Source: Cystobacter ferrugineus (lineage in GTDB: Bacteria > Myxococcota > Myxococcia > Myxococcales > Myxococcaceae). From it: a stretch of 64,000 bases of DNA. Below are positions 25,506 through 34,542 of this stretch, piece after piece. The stretch spans positions 372,001 through 436,000 of the forward strand of contig NZ_MPIN01000009.1 in NCBI RefSeq assembly GCF_001887355.1, read 5' to 3'. Position 1 is the stretch's first letter. Each line of letters opens with the position of its first letter. Under the pieces are notes generated by a model, which saw only the letters and a list, made by a program, of their open reading frames with translations, was not told the DNA's origin and did no database searches. The position numbers and the translations under genes are program-made.

Positions 25506-25679
25506 TCACCAGCCACCCTGTATCTGCTCACCCCCGAGGCCATTCGCTTCCTCTGGGACCGCCCCCGGCGCCCCGGGGCGCGCTACGTCTTCCAACCGAG
25601 TGATGATCTGTATGCCCTCGCGCTCGAAGTCGAAGGTGGGATCGACGAGATCCTGGCTGTCCGGAAGGAAGAATTTCAT
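25506..25679 (-). pseudogene. N-terminal stump of a tRNA-guanine transglycosylase-like (DpdA-type) gene
   Basis: The frame starts at ATG 25679 and encodes MKFFLPDSQDLVDPTFDFER, which matches, from memory, the start of a TGT-like family related to DpdA, the enzyme that inserts 7-deazaguanine into DNA. Such proteins usually run to several hundred residues. Here similarity ends after about 22 codons, near 25612. The following bases have a different coding bias, with better third-position GC on the opposite strand, and the frame stops at 25506. The simplest reading is a deletion that removed most of the gene. It is 51 bp downstream of the helicase fusion gene on the same strand. The family assignment rests on one short motif. 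Confidence 0.4.
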
Positions 25680-25730
25680 GGTTGTCTATCCCATAGAGCT
25701 TGAAGCACATGGATTCAGCCCACCCCCGTC

Positions 25731-28700
25731 CTAACGAACGTCGAAAGTAGTACCGAGCGCCTTCCATGTATCGGGGTCGACAGGCTCAGGCAGCATCCAG
25801 TCCCCCTCACTCTCATTCCAGCGTGCAACGCCGGCGTACCTCCAGGGGTGACCAGGCTCCGTGCGTGTCAGCACGAAGGCAGTCTCCGCGGGGTTCCGAC
25901 CGGAGATGATCGGTTCGAGGCGATCAGGTGTTCTGAGTCCACCCGGCTGGTCAACGCAGAGGAACAAGTGGCCCTGGTAACGCCCCGTTTTCGGAGCGGA
26001 GGAGAGCCCAAACGCGCGCATGGCACCTTCGTCGTCGAGGAGCACACCAGCAAAGGGGCCCACACGCTCTGGCGGAATGACCTCCACGAGCTGCGCAATA
26101 GGCTTCACTTCCTCCGTGAGTTCGAAAGAAGGATGCTCCGGGTTATCAGAGCGAAGGAGCCAGTGCGCACCGTGTCGGACAATACGTTTGACCTGATAGG
26201 CATGGCCCGAGGTGTCCGGTACCTGGACGAGCACGACATGTCCGCTCAGCGCACCAACACCCATGCCCCGGACGAACCGCATCACCAACCAGTCTCCGTC
26301 CCGGAAGGGCCGCTCTCCGCCGTTCATGGAATCACCCGATGCACGTACGGCGAAGAGGTCATCCGCGCTCGACGTCAGCGGTAGTTGAACGCGCCCCTCC
26401 TCCGGTGCGCCCGCCAGCGAGTCTCTGGCTGCTCCCGCGGCGGCTCTCAAGCTGGGGAATGCAACGATCGATCTCCTGGGGAGTAGCGGAATGACCGAGG
26501 CCCCGAGGGGCTCCAGATGCCAGCCGTTCGTGTCCTCCCTGAACCGCACCTGGAAGGACGTTCCCGAGACACCTGCCTTGGGACCAAACCAGTGGCGAAG
26601 CAGCTCTGGCAGACGATTCGTCCTCTTGGCCGCACCTGCCGGCCAGGCCTTGTTGACGGCGATCTCCACGAAAGGGAACTTCCATTGGCTGCCATCAGGC
26701 AGTGTGACGATGACTGGTCCCTGCTTCCTGCTGTCGGGGATGCTCGGCCTTCCCTTTCGAGAAGGCAGTATCAGGATGGGCGTATCGCTGGAGTTATGGC
26801 TGACCTTGGCATCAAAGCCCTCTTGCAGAGAGTTCGCTTGCCGTTTGTCCACGTACCTCGTCAGCCGGTAATCCACCAGCTCCTGGGTCATGGAATAGAA
26901 GGCGGCACGCGTTTCTTCCCTGATGGGGAGGAGGGGAACAAGACGCTCCCCATCGACACGGAACCAGACCCCGTCATTGCTCCACGCGTCGATCGGGTTC
27001 GTCTTCCAATAGGCGAGGAACGCTCGCTCTTCTGGTGCGCTCGCCTCTTCAAGGGCCTTGACCCCTTCCATGTCCTTGCCAAGCTCGGGTCGCTGTCGGA
27101 GCAGGCTCAAGCTGCGTGAAGCCAGCTCCAGAAGTGGCATACCCGTTTCGAGGGCGTGGGCATCCAGAAGGACCTGGAGGACCACCATCTCGAAGCTCTT
27201 GCTCATCGGAGTCTTTCCGAGAGCCTTGAACCAGTCCTTGCCTCGATGCTCCAAGGCTTTTGCTTCTGCGCTCGTTAGATCTCCCTGGCTCCGGACGAAA
27301 TGGAACCAGCCCTCCTTCAGGGTCGATGGCAGATAACCCAGGCGGTACAGCTCTCCCATCGTGGGTCTTCTTCCCCAGGCGCGCCGAAGTTCGCCATACC
27401 TCCGTGCGACCTCGGTGCTCCCCTTGGGAATCAGCTTCGCCAGCAACCTCTTGGCCTCCAGTTCCACCTCCACGGAGCAGCCTGGCGGAAGGGTTGGCTC
27501 CTTGCCATGAACAAGATAATCCTGAAGCGATGGGACCGAGTGGCCTGCACCATGGGAGAGCAAGGTCTGGACACGGTCCAGGAACATCCGGTGGTTGCCC
27601 ACGAAGTCGATGATCGTGACGGATGTCTTTCCTTCGGCCTTGCGCAGCCCTCGTCCGAGCTGCTGCATGAAGATCACAGAGGACTCGGTGGGACGCAGCA
27701 TCACCACCCGGTCCACGGATGGAAGATCGATTCCCTCGTTGAAGATATCCACGGCGCAGATCGCGTCGAGGTCGCCGTTGGCCAGCCTTGGCAAAGCTTC
27801 CGCGCGGTCATCCGATTCCGCTCCTGAATGGATCGCCACGGCTCGTACGCCCTTCTGTTGCAACCAGTCACGGACATACTTGGCGTGGGGCACGGAAGCG
27901 CAAAAAACCAAGGTCCGGGTCGCCGGGTATTTCTCCCAGGCCTCCCACATCTTCCGCATTCGAGCTTCTGTTTGTACCGCCGCCGCCAGCTTTGCTGGAT
28001 CGAATCGCCGGTTGCGCCACGGAATGTTCTCGTAGGCAACGTTGTCCTTCAATCCATGATAGGCGAAAGGCACCAACAGCTCGCGTGAAATGCCTTCCGC
28101 GATATCAGCTCGGTAGACAACGTTGTCCTCGAACAGCCCGAAGACGTCCCCTGCGTCCGTCCGCTCGGGAGTCGCGGTCAACCCGAGCAGGAAGGTGGTC
28201 CGCAAACACGCCAGGATGCCACGATAGCTTGGCGCCGAGGCATGGTGAACCTCGTCGATGACGACATAATCGAAAGGCGGAGCCTCGCTCAGCCACGCGA
28301 GGTTTTCAGGGCGCGAGAGCTTCTGCACCGAGGCGAAGATCACATCGGCTTCCAGCTCTCCCCGGGAGCCGACGAACCAACCAAACTCCGAGCGCGGAAG
28401 ATAGGAGCGGAGCGTCGCCGCTGCTTGCACCAGCAATTCGGAGCGATGCACGAGGAACAGGACACGAGCGCGCCTTCCCAGCGCGGCCTCGACCTTCGAG
28501 ATGTCGATTGCCGCGAGGAGGGTCTTGCCCAGGCCCGTCGCCATGATGACAAGCGCTCGCTGCCTCCCGCGCTGACGGCTGCTCTCGAGCAGGGCAAGCG
28601 CTTCTCGTTGAATCTCGTGGGGTTCACGTGAGGGCAGAGGTGCCGGCTCATCCCCAAGACCTTCGGCCTCGGGCGACGAGGCCCGGCGCAGTGGTGGTGA

Positions 28701-29633
28701 CGAAATCGCTTCCCGCTCGTATCGGGAGATCCACGCTGCATCGAAGCGTCTGGCTCGCGACCACCACTCATCGAAGGCCTCCACCGCTTTCTGGTAGGCC
28801 CTTGGGTTCTGGTCTCGCTCGACGGCAAGGTTCCATTCGATGCCTGTCTTCAGCGCCGAGTGGGAGACGTTGCTCGACCCCACGAACGCGATCGCCAGCT
28901 CGGGTCCCTCGAAGCACCAGGACTTCGGATGGAATGCGCACCCGATGTCCTTCGCCTCCACTATCCGCGCTTCGAAAGCTCCCGCGCCCTCTTCTCGCTG
29001 TGCCTGGTTCGCGTTCATCCAGTCCAGGAGTTGGCGAAGAGCGGATGCCCCGGTGATGGACATGTAGTCCCCGGTCAGCAGCCGCACCCGCGCACCTCGC
29101 GCCAAGGCGTCCTGGACCAACGCGTACAGCACCGCGAGCCCGCTGTCCTGCACGAAAGCCGCCAATACCGAGATGTCCGTGGCCTGGGCGAAGAGCGGCG
29201 CCACGTGCCAGAGGAAGGGATCCTTCACGCCTCCCGTGGCCAGTAGCTTCGCCGGAGGCCTGAGGTAGTTCCCCTTGCTCGGAATCACATGACGCACCCC
29301 ACCCCGTGGGTCCGCCATGTCCCCCTGGTAGCGCGGAATCACATGCACATGCAGGTGAGATACCGTCTGCCCCGCCGCATCACCCACGTTGATGCCCAGG
29401 TTGTACCCGTCCGGCTTCGGGTCATTTCCCTCCAACCCGCGCTTCACCACGTCGACCAGCTCGAAGAGGGCTCGCTGTTCCTCGGGCGTGGCCTCGAACC
29501 AGGAGGCCACGAGCCGGCGCGGAATCACCAGCGTGTGCCCCGAACTCACCGGGTATTTGTCCCGGATGGCGAAGGACAGGGCATTGGACGCCACCCAACT
29601 GGACTCGGGTACTTCGAGGAAGGGGGAACTCAC
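25731..29633 (-). CDS. Giant fusion: HIT hydrolase + PLD-like nuclease + superfamily 2 helicase + unknown domain + LexA/S24-like peptidase
   Basis: The 1300-residue protein reads through five regions. Residues 1-125 form a HIT domain with GQTVSHLHVHVIPR (HxHxH, His93-His97). Residues 128-300 form a phospholipase-D-like nuclease with HPK (235-237) and VGSSNVSHSALK (251-262). Residues 335-700 form a DEAD/DEAH helicase: ATGLGKT (365-371), DEVH (460-463), GLTATPERTD, and QLGRGLRK (659-666). Residues 740-1050 are uncharacterised, with FPFVEIAVNKAW and NRLPELLRHWFGP. Residues 1075-1190 resemble the S24/LexA peptidase, with GDSM (Ser1102) and Lys1149 as a possible dyad. A further 110 residues close the chain. 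PLD-helicase fusions occur in phage-defence and restriction-like systems. Adding a HIT domain and a LexA-like peptidase suggests self-controlled activation, which is inference. Confidence 0.85.
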   Translation of the reverse strand: MSSPFLEVPESSWVASNALSFAIRDKYPVSSGHTLVIPRRLVASWFEATPEEQRALFELVDVVKRGLEGNDPKPDGYNLGINVGDAAGQTVSHLHVHVIPRYQGDMADPRGGVRHVIPSKGNYLRPPAKLLATGGVKDPFLWHVAPLFAQATDISVLAAFVQDSGLAVLYALVQDALARGARVRLLTGDYMSITGASALRQLLDWMNANQAQREEGAGAFEARIVEAKDIGCAFHPKSWCFEGPELAIAFVGSSNVSHSALKTGIEWNLAVERDQNPRAYQKAVEAFDEWWSRARRFDAAWISRYEREAISSPPLRRASSPEAEGLGDEPAPLPSREPHEIQREALALLESSRQRGRQRALVIMATGLGKTLLAAIDISKVEAALGRRARVLFLVHRSELLVQAAATLRSYLPRSEFGWFVGSRGELEADVIFASVQKLSRPENLAWLSEAPPFDYVVIDEVHHASAPSYRGILACLRTTFLLGLTATPERTDAGDVFGLFEDNVVYRADIAEGISRELLVPFAYHGLKDNVAYENIPWRNRRFDPAKLAAAVQTEARMRKMWEAWEKYPATRTLVFCASVPHAKYVRDWLQQKGVRAVAIHSGAESDDRAEALPRLANGDLDAICAVDIFNEGIDLPSVDRVVMLRPTESSVIFMQQLGRGLRKAEGKTSVTIIDFVGNHRMFLDRVQTLLSHGAGHSVPSLQDYLVHGKEPTLPPGCSVEVELEAKRLLAKLIPKGSTEVARRYGELRRAWGRRPTMGELYRLGYLPSTLKEGWFHFVRSQGDLTSAEAKALEHRGKDWFKALGKTPMSKSFEMVVLQVLLDAHALETGMPLLELASRSLSLLRQRPELGKDMEGVKALEEASAPEERAFLAYWKTNPIDAWSNDGVWFRVDGERLVPLLPIREETRAAFYSMTQELVDYRLTRYVDKRQANSLQEGFDAKVSHNSSDTPILILPSRKGRPSIPDSRKQGPVIVTLPDGSQWKFPFVEIAVNKAWPAGAAKRTNRLPELLRHWFGPKAGVSGTSFQVRFREDTNGWHLEPLGASVIPLLPRRSIVAFPSLRAAAGAARDSLAGAPEEGRVQLPLTSSADDLFAVRASGDSMNGGERPFRDGDWLVMRFVRGMGVGALSGHVVLVQVPDTSGHAYQVKRIVRHGAHWLLRSDNPEHPSFELTEEVKPIAQLVEVIPPERVGPFAGVLLDDEGAMRAFGLSSAPKTGRYQGHLFLCVDQPGGLRTPDRLEPIISGRNPAETAFVLTRTEPGHPWRYAGVARWNESEGDWMLPEPVDPDTWKALGTTFDVR

Positions 29634-29816
29634 GCATGCACCCTACTCCACGCGGTCCGTTCCTTAGAACCACCGCACCAGCTCTCTTCGCGATGCGGCG
29701 AGGGTGTCGAAGTAGGGTCGAACGGACGTATTCGCGGAAATGAGGCCGTAGCCCGCAAGGAAGCAAGCCAACCCCTCGCGGCGGTGTCGCGGCGGCCGCG
29801 CTCGGCAGAGTGTCCC

Positions 29817-31718
29817 TCAAGGCGGAAGGGAAGCGAGCGGCGCGCCAGTCACGAGCGCCGCGCCCCTGAAGACACAGCGCTCGGCCACGCGTCCGGAGCG
29901 CACCCGCAGGGACACCTGACTCAGGGGCTGTTCTCCCGAGGTCAGGCGCAGCCACCACACCCCCGCCACTCCCTCCAACCGCGCCTCGAGCGCACCGGGA
30001 GCCTCCACCTCGATTCCCTCCGGCGGCGTCTCGGCCCCCATCACCAGCATCCCACGCTGGAGGGGCGGGTCGAAGTGGACGGTGAGCGACGCGCCGGTCT
30101 CACACGGCTTGAAACCTCGCGAGGGCTCGAGCCGCACGGGCCGGGTGTCGTCCCGCACTCCGCGATACCGCGCGATCCGGAAGGGAACGCGCTCGAGCCA
30201 GCGTGACTCCGCGAGTTGCAAGGGCGCGCCATACTGGAAGAGCCACGGAGGGGGCTCCGGGACGGTTTCGGGCCGGGGAGACTGGCCCAGGGACACCAGC
30301 ACCTCCTCCGCCTCCCGCACCCGCGACACCCAGAAGGGAGTGCGCAGGGTATCCCCCTCCAGCACGACCGTGGGCAGGCGGCGCGCGGGATCCAGGGCGC
30401 CCAGGACATAGCTGTCCCAATAGCCACCGATCAGCACCGTGCCGGCGGCGCGGGCCACCAGCGTGTCCGTCACCGCCTGGGCCGTCGCCAGGTGTGGATT
30501 CTCGAGGCGCGGCTTCACGAGCAGGTGGCCACCCGCCACCAGACTCCCGGCGAACACCGCGCAGAGCACCCCCATCCGCGCACGCAACACGGGCACCTGC
30601 CCCAACAGGAACAGGGCGCCCGAGGCCGCCGCCAACACTCCCAGCACGAAGGTGGGCACGAGATAGCGGATGCTGTAGCCGTTCTCGCGCACGTGCTGCA
30701 CCACCAGGCACAGCAGCATGTTGCCGAGCGCCGCTCCGGCGAGCGCCAGCGTCAGGGCGGCCAGCTCGACCGGAGCGGAGTGGGCCCCCAACGTGCGCCG
30801 GCGCAGGTGATGCAGCAGGAAGCCCAGCGCGATCAGCCCCAGGATCCACCCGAAGACGACGAGCGGCGCGAGCGCTTCCGCGAAGAACGTCGCGAACAGC
30901 CCCCGCACGTTCTCCGGGAGGTGCTCGAAGTCCAGCCGCAGGTTCGTGCGGTAGGCTTCCCCGAACTGCTTTCGGGCGAAGCGGTGGAAGAGGGCTCGCG
31001 CCCGACCCTCGAAGACGATGCCCACCACCAGCGGCAGCACCGACAGCCACGGGCGCCAGCGGGCGCGTCCCGGTGGGCTCAGCGCGCTGACACGGCTTCC
31101 CTGCACCCCCAGGCACACCAGGAGCAACGGGCCCGAAATGGGAGACGTCCAGCAAGCCATTGCGGACAGGAGCGTGGCCAGGCCAGCCCATGCCCAGGAG
31201 ACCCGGCCCGGAGCTGGCCGGGCGAGTGCCTCGACGAAGCGGGTCAAGGCCCACCACGCGAGAAACAACGCCGTGAGCTGCCACCCGTAGGGCTGCCCCA
31301 GATCGAACAGATGCGCGTGGCAGAGCGGTGACAGGAGCACCAGGGCCGCGAAGCACGCCGCGAGCACCCAGCCCACCTGCCGATGGAGGCCCCGTAGCGC
31401 GAACCAGGCTCCACACGCCCAGGTGGCATGCCAGAGGAACAAACGGTGGGGCGTCCAGTCGAAACTGGTGAGCGCGCGCCACGCCTGGGCAAGGAGCCAG
31501 GGCCAGGCGCCGAGACGATCCTGGCCATAGTAGTACAGGCGGAAACCGTCGAAGACAGGGTCATTGGACTGGAGCACCGGAATGGCCGCGTCCGAGGTCC
31601 ACCCCACCAACGCCTGACTGCCCGGATCGAAGTGGGTGAAGACCCGCGCCAGGACTCCGAGCCACATGCACAGGCCGACCGCTTCCAGGCCATACGTCTT
31701 GAGCGAGGCAGGTTTCAT
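29817..31718 (-). CDS. Large polytopic membrane protein, possible GT-C-type glycosyltransferase
   Basis: The 633-residue protein has about ten hydrophobic helices over residues 10-430 and a soluble C-terminal region of about 200 residues. The first loop contains ARVFTHFDPGS and later LQSNDPVFDGFRLYYYGQDR, an acidic loop between helix 1 and 2 as in GT-C glycosyltransferases, but no DxD-type catalytic signature is certain. I chose ATG 31718, giving a helix right after the start; the frame is open 92 codons further upstream, antisense to the permease. It lies 20 bp downstream of the permease gene on the same strand and may be co-transcribed. Confidence 0.7.
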   Translation of the reverse strand: MKPASLKTYGLEAVGLCMWLGVLARVFTHFDPGSQALVGWTSDAAIPVLQSNDPVFDGFRLYYYGQDRLGAWPWLLAQAWRALTSFDWTPHRLFLWHATWACGAWFALRGLHRQVGWVLAACFAALVLLSPLCHAHLFDLGQPYGWQLTALFLAWWALTRFVEALARPAPGRVSWAWAGLATLLSAMACWTSPISGPLLLVCLGVQGSRVSALSPPGRARWRPWLSVLPLVVGIVFEGRARALFHRFARKQFGEAYRTNLRLDFEHLPENVRGLFATFFAEALAPLVVFGWILGLIALGFLLHHLRRRTLGAHSAPVELAALTLALAGAALGNMLLCLVVQHVRENGYSIRYLVPTFVLGVLAAASGALFLLGQVPVLRARMGVLCAVFAGSLVAGGHLLVKPRLENPHLATAQAVTDTLVARAAGTVLIGGYWDSYVLGALDPARRLPTVVLEGDTLRTPFWVSRVREAEEVLVSLGQSPRPETVPEPPPWLFQYGAPLQLAESRWLERVPFRIARYRGVRDDTRPVRLEPSRGFKPCETGASLTVHFDPPLQRGMLVMGAETPPEGIEVEAPGALEARLEGVAGVWWLRLTSGEQPLSQVSLRVRSGRVAERCVFRGAALVTGAPLASLPP

Positions 31719-31738
31719 GGGACTCGGGAAGACATTGC

Positions 31739-33220
31739 TCAGCGCGTCCCGCCGGGGCCGGCCGGCGCGGGCGCCTGGTGGCCGACGCGCGAGTGCTTGT
31801 GGCCATACCCGAAGTAGACGGCGAGGCCGAGCCCCATCCACACCACGAGCCGCAGCCAGGTCGGCACGCCCAGGCCCAGCATGAGGCTGCCACAGGTGAG
31901 GATGCCGAGCACGGGCACCAGTGGCACGAAGGGTGTGCGGAAGGGCCGGTGCAGCTCCGGCCGCCGGTAGCGCAGCACGAGCACGCCCGAGCACACGACG
32001 ATGAAGGCGAACAAGGTGCCGATGGAGACCAGCTCTCCCAGCAGGCCGATGGGGAACAACCCCGCCACCGCCATGGCCACGCCACCCGTGATGAGGGAGG
32101 CGACATGGGGCGTCTGGAAGCGCGGGTGCACGTGGCCGAAGAAAGGAGGCAGCAGGCCATCACGCGACATCGCGTAGAAGACGCGCGCCTGGCCCATCAG
32201 CATGACGAGCACCACCGAGGCCAGTCCGGCGATGGCGCCCAGGCTCACGATGGGCCCCAGCCATCCCAGCGAGGGCCCCGCCTTGGAGATGGCCACGTAC
32301 ACCGGCTCGGGGACGTTGAGGGTGTTGTAGGGCGCCAGCCCCGTCATCACCAGCGACATGAGCATGTACAGCAGCGTGCAGACACCGAGCGCTCCCAGGA
32401 TGCCCACGGGCAGATCCTTCTGGGGATTGCGCGTCTCCTGCGCGGCCGTGGAGACGGCGTCGAAGCCGATATAGGCGAAGAAGATGACGCCCGCTCCCGC
32501 GAACACCCCGCTCCAGCCGAACTGACCGAAGGTGCCCGTGTTCTCCGGGATGAAGGGCGTCCAGTTGGCGGGCTCCACGTGGGGCGCGCCAAAGCCGATG
32601 ACGAGCAGCACCACCGCCAGCTTCAAGAAGACGATGATGTTGTTGGCACGGGCCGACTCGCGGATGCCCGTGATGAGCAGCAGGGTCATCACCCCCACCA
32701 GCACCACGGCCGGCAGGTTGATGAAGGCCCCCGTGGCATGGGGAATGTGCCCTCCTGGAGCCACGTCGAACGGAGCGTTCACCAGCTCCTTCGGCAGATG
32801 GATGTGCAGGTGGTCACGCAGGAAGGCGGTGAAATACCCGGACCAGCCCACCGCCACCGCCGACGAGGCGAAGAGGTACTCGAGCATGAGATCCCACCCG
32901 ATGAGCCACGCGACCAGCTCGCCCATGGTGGCGTACCCGTAGGTGTACGCACTCCCGGCGACCGGAATCATCGCCGCGAACTCGGCGTAGCACAGCCCGG
33001 CGAACAGGCAGCCCACCCCCGCCAGCACGAAGGACAAGACGATGGCGGGCCCCGCGTGCTGGGCCGCCGCCGTGCCCGTCACCACGAAGATGCCCGCGCC
33101 AATGATCGCGCCCACTCCCAGCATCACCAGGTTGAGGCCACTCAATGTGCGACGCAGCCCGTGTTCGTGACCATCCTCTTGCTGCAATTGCGCGATGCTC
33201 TTCTTCGACCAGATGCCCAT
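31739..33220 (-). CDS. APC-family amino acid permease (cationic amino acid transporter type)
   Basis: This 493-residue, roughly 12-helix transporter has the APC start LRRTLSGLNLVMLGVGAIIG, with the unwound substrate-binding segment GAIIGAGIFVVTG in helix 1, then AGPAIVLSFVLAGVGC and the FAYIGFDAVSTAAQE motif of helix 6. The pattern fits the CAT/YfnA-like subgroup. It imports amino acids with protons; the particular amino acid cannot be told. A C-terminal tail is Ala/Pro-rich. Its upstream neighbour, the GH43 gene, is divergent. Confidence 0.9.
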   Translation of the reverse strand: MGIWSKKSIAQLQQEDGHEHGLRRTLSGLNLVMLGVGAIIGAGIFVVTGTAAAQHAGPAIVLSFVLAGVGCLFAGLCYAEFAAMIPVAGSAYTYGYATMGELVAWLIGWDLMLEYLFASSAVAVGWSGYFTAFLRDHLHIHLPKELVNAPFDVAPGGHIPHATGAFINLPAVVLVGVMTLLLITGIRESARANNIIVFLKLAVVLLVIGFGAPHVEPANWTPFIPENTGTFGQFGWSGVFAGAGVIFFAYIGFDAVSTAAQETRNPQKDLPVGILGALGVCTLLYMLMSLVMTGLAPYNTLNVPEPVYVAISKAGPSLGWLGPIVSLGAIAGLASVVLVMLMGQARVFYAMSRDGLLPPFFGHVHPRFQTPHVASLITGGVAMAVAGLFPIGLLGELVSIGTLFAFIVVCSGVLVLRYRRPELHRPFRTPFVPLVPVLGILTCGSLMLGLGVPTWLRLVVWMGLGLAVYFGYGHKHSRVGHQAPAPAGPGGTR

Positions 33221-33365
33221 GGGCGGCAGTCAACGCGACCCTCCTCGCTTCAGCAAGAACGGTCCACGGAGCGCTCTTCTATTATCCGCTGGCGAGCGGA
33301 TGCCGCCCCGCGTCGAGTGAATCCCCTCGTGGCGGGCGGAGCCTTCACGTTGTAGTCATCGCCTC

Positions 33366-34319
33366 ATGCCCATTCGCTACCGCAACCCGGTGTACGACGC
33401 CTACTTCGCGGACCCCTTCGTCCTGCGGGTCGCAGAGGGCTATGTCGCCTACGGCACCGGCCGGGTGGTCGACGGGCGTGCCTTCGAGGTGCTCACCTCC
33501 TCTGATCTCGTCACCTGGCGCAGCGTGGGAGGCGCCCTCGAGCTGCTGCCCCCGGAGCTGGGACTGGGCGGCGACTACTGGGCGCCCGAGGTCGCCGAGG
33601 CGGATGGCCGCTGGTGGATGTACTACTCCGTGGGCCATGGGGACGTCGGCCACCACCTGCGGGTCGCCGTCGCCGAGCACCCGACGGGCCCGTTCGTCGA
33701 CCAGGGCGTCAACCTCACCCCGGACGAGCGCTTCGCCATCGATGCGAGCCCCTTCCGGGACGAGGACGGCACCTGGTACCTCTTCCACGCCCGGGACGTG
33801 CTCGAGGGAGACCGGGTGGGCACCATGCTCGCCGTGAACGTGCTCGACGGCATGACCCGGCTGCGCGGGCAGTCCCGTACCATCCTGCGGCCCAGTGACG
33901 ACTGGCAGGTGTTCCTGCGCCAGCGGAAGATGTACGGGCAGCTCTACGACTGGCACACGCTGGAAGGCCCGTTCGTCCGCCGGTATGGGGGCCGCTATTA
34001 TTGTTTCTACTCCGGCGGCTCCTGGCTGGAGCCCACGTATGGCGTCGCCTACGCCGTGGCCGATCACCCGCTCGGGCCCTGGGTCGAGCCGTCCGGCGTC
34101 CCGCCGCTGCTGCGGACCGTGACGGACCGGGTGATCGGCCCGGGGCACAACTGCGTGATCACCGGCCCCGACGGCCAGGACGTCATCGTCTACCATGCGT
34201 GGAATCCGGAGCGGACGGCTCGCCGGATGTGCATCGATCCCATCCTGTGGAGCCCGGACGGCCCCCGCGTGCTCGGGCCATCCTTCTCGCCCACCCACTT
34301 CCCCCGTGCAGCCGAGTGA
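33366..34319 (+). CDS. GH43-family glycoside hydrolase (arabinanase/xylosidase type)
   Basis: The 317-residue protein starts with RYRNPVYDAYFADPFVLR, whose Asp in ADPF is the catalytic base of five-bladed GH43 enzymes, continues with YWAPEVAEADGRWWMYYS, and has AIDASPFRDEDGTWYLF (pKa-modulating Asp) and an EGPFVRRYGG segment with the catalytic acid Glu. The family removes arabinose or xylose from plant polysaccharides. No signal peptide is visible, so it may act in the cytoplasm on imported oligosaccharides. The start is ATG 33366. Confidence 0.9.
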   Translation: MPIRYRNPVYDAYFADPFVLRVAEGYVAYGTGRVVDGRAFEVLTSSDLVTWRSVGGALELLPPELGLGGDYWAPEVAEADGRWWMYYSVGHGDVGHHLRVAVAEHPTGPFVDQGVNLTPDERFAIDASPFRDEDGTWYLFHARDVLEGDRVGTMLAVNVLDGMTRLRGQSRTILRPSDDWQVFLRQRKMYGQLYDWHTLEGPFVRRYGGRYYCFYSGGSWLEPTYGVAYAVADHPLGPWVEPSGVPPLLRTVTDRVIGPGHNCVITGPDGQDVIVYHAWNPERTARRMCIDPILWSPDGPRVLGPSFSPTHFPRAAE

Positions 34320-34542
34320 GCGGAGTTCACTGCCAGACCAGCCCCATGGCGTCACGGGCCGCGCCATTCCGCCCTCCCGATAGCAAGGAGGGCACTCGAA
34401 GGAGCGAGTGACGCGGCCCCGCCAGGGGACCGTGCCGAATGTCTTCGCACGAACACGCCTCCCGCACGACCCCGTGGTTTACAGAGTGGAGGATGTGCAC
34501 CCTGGCGGGTACTTGACGTCAACGAAGTCAGATTCCAGCCGA

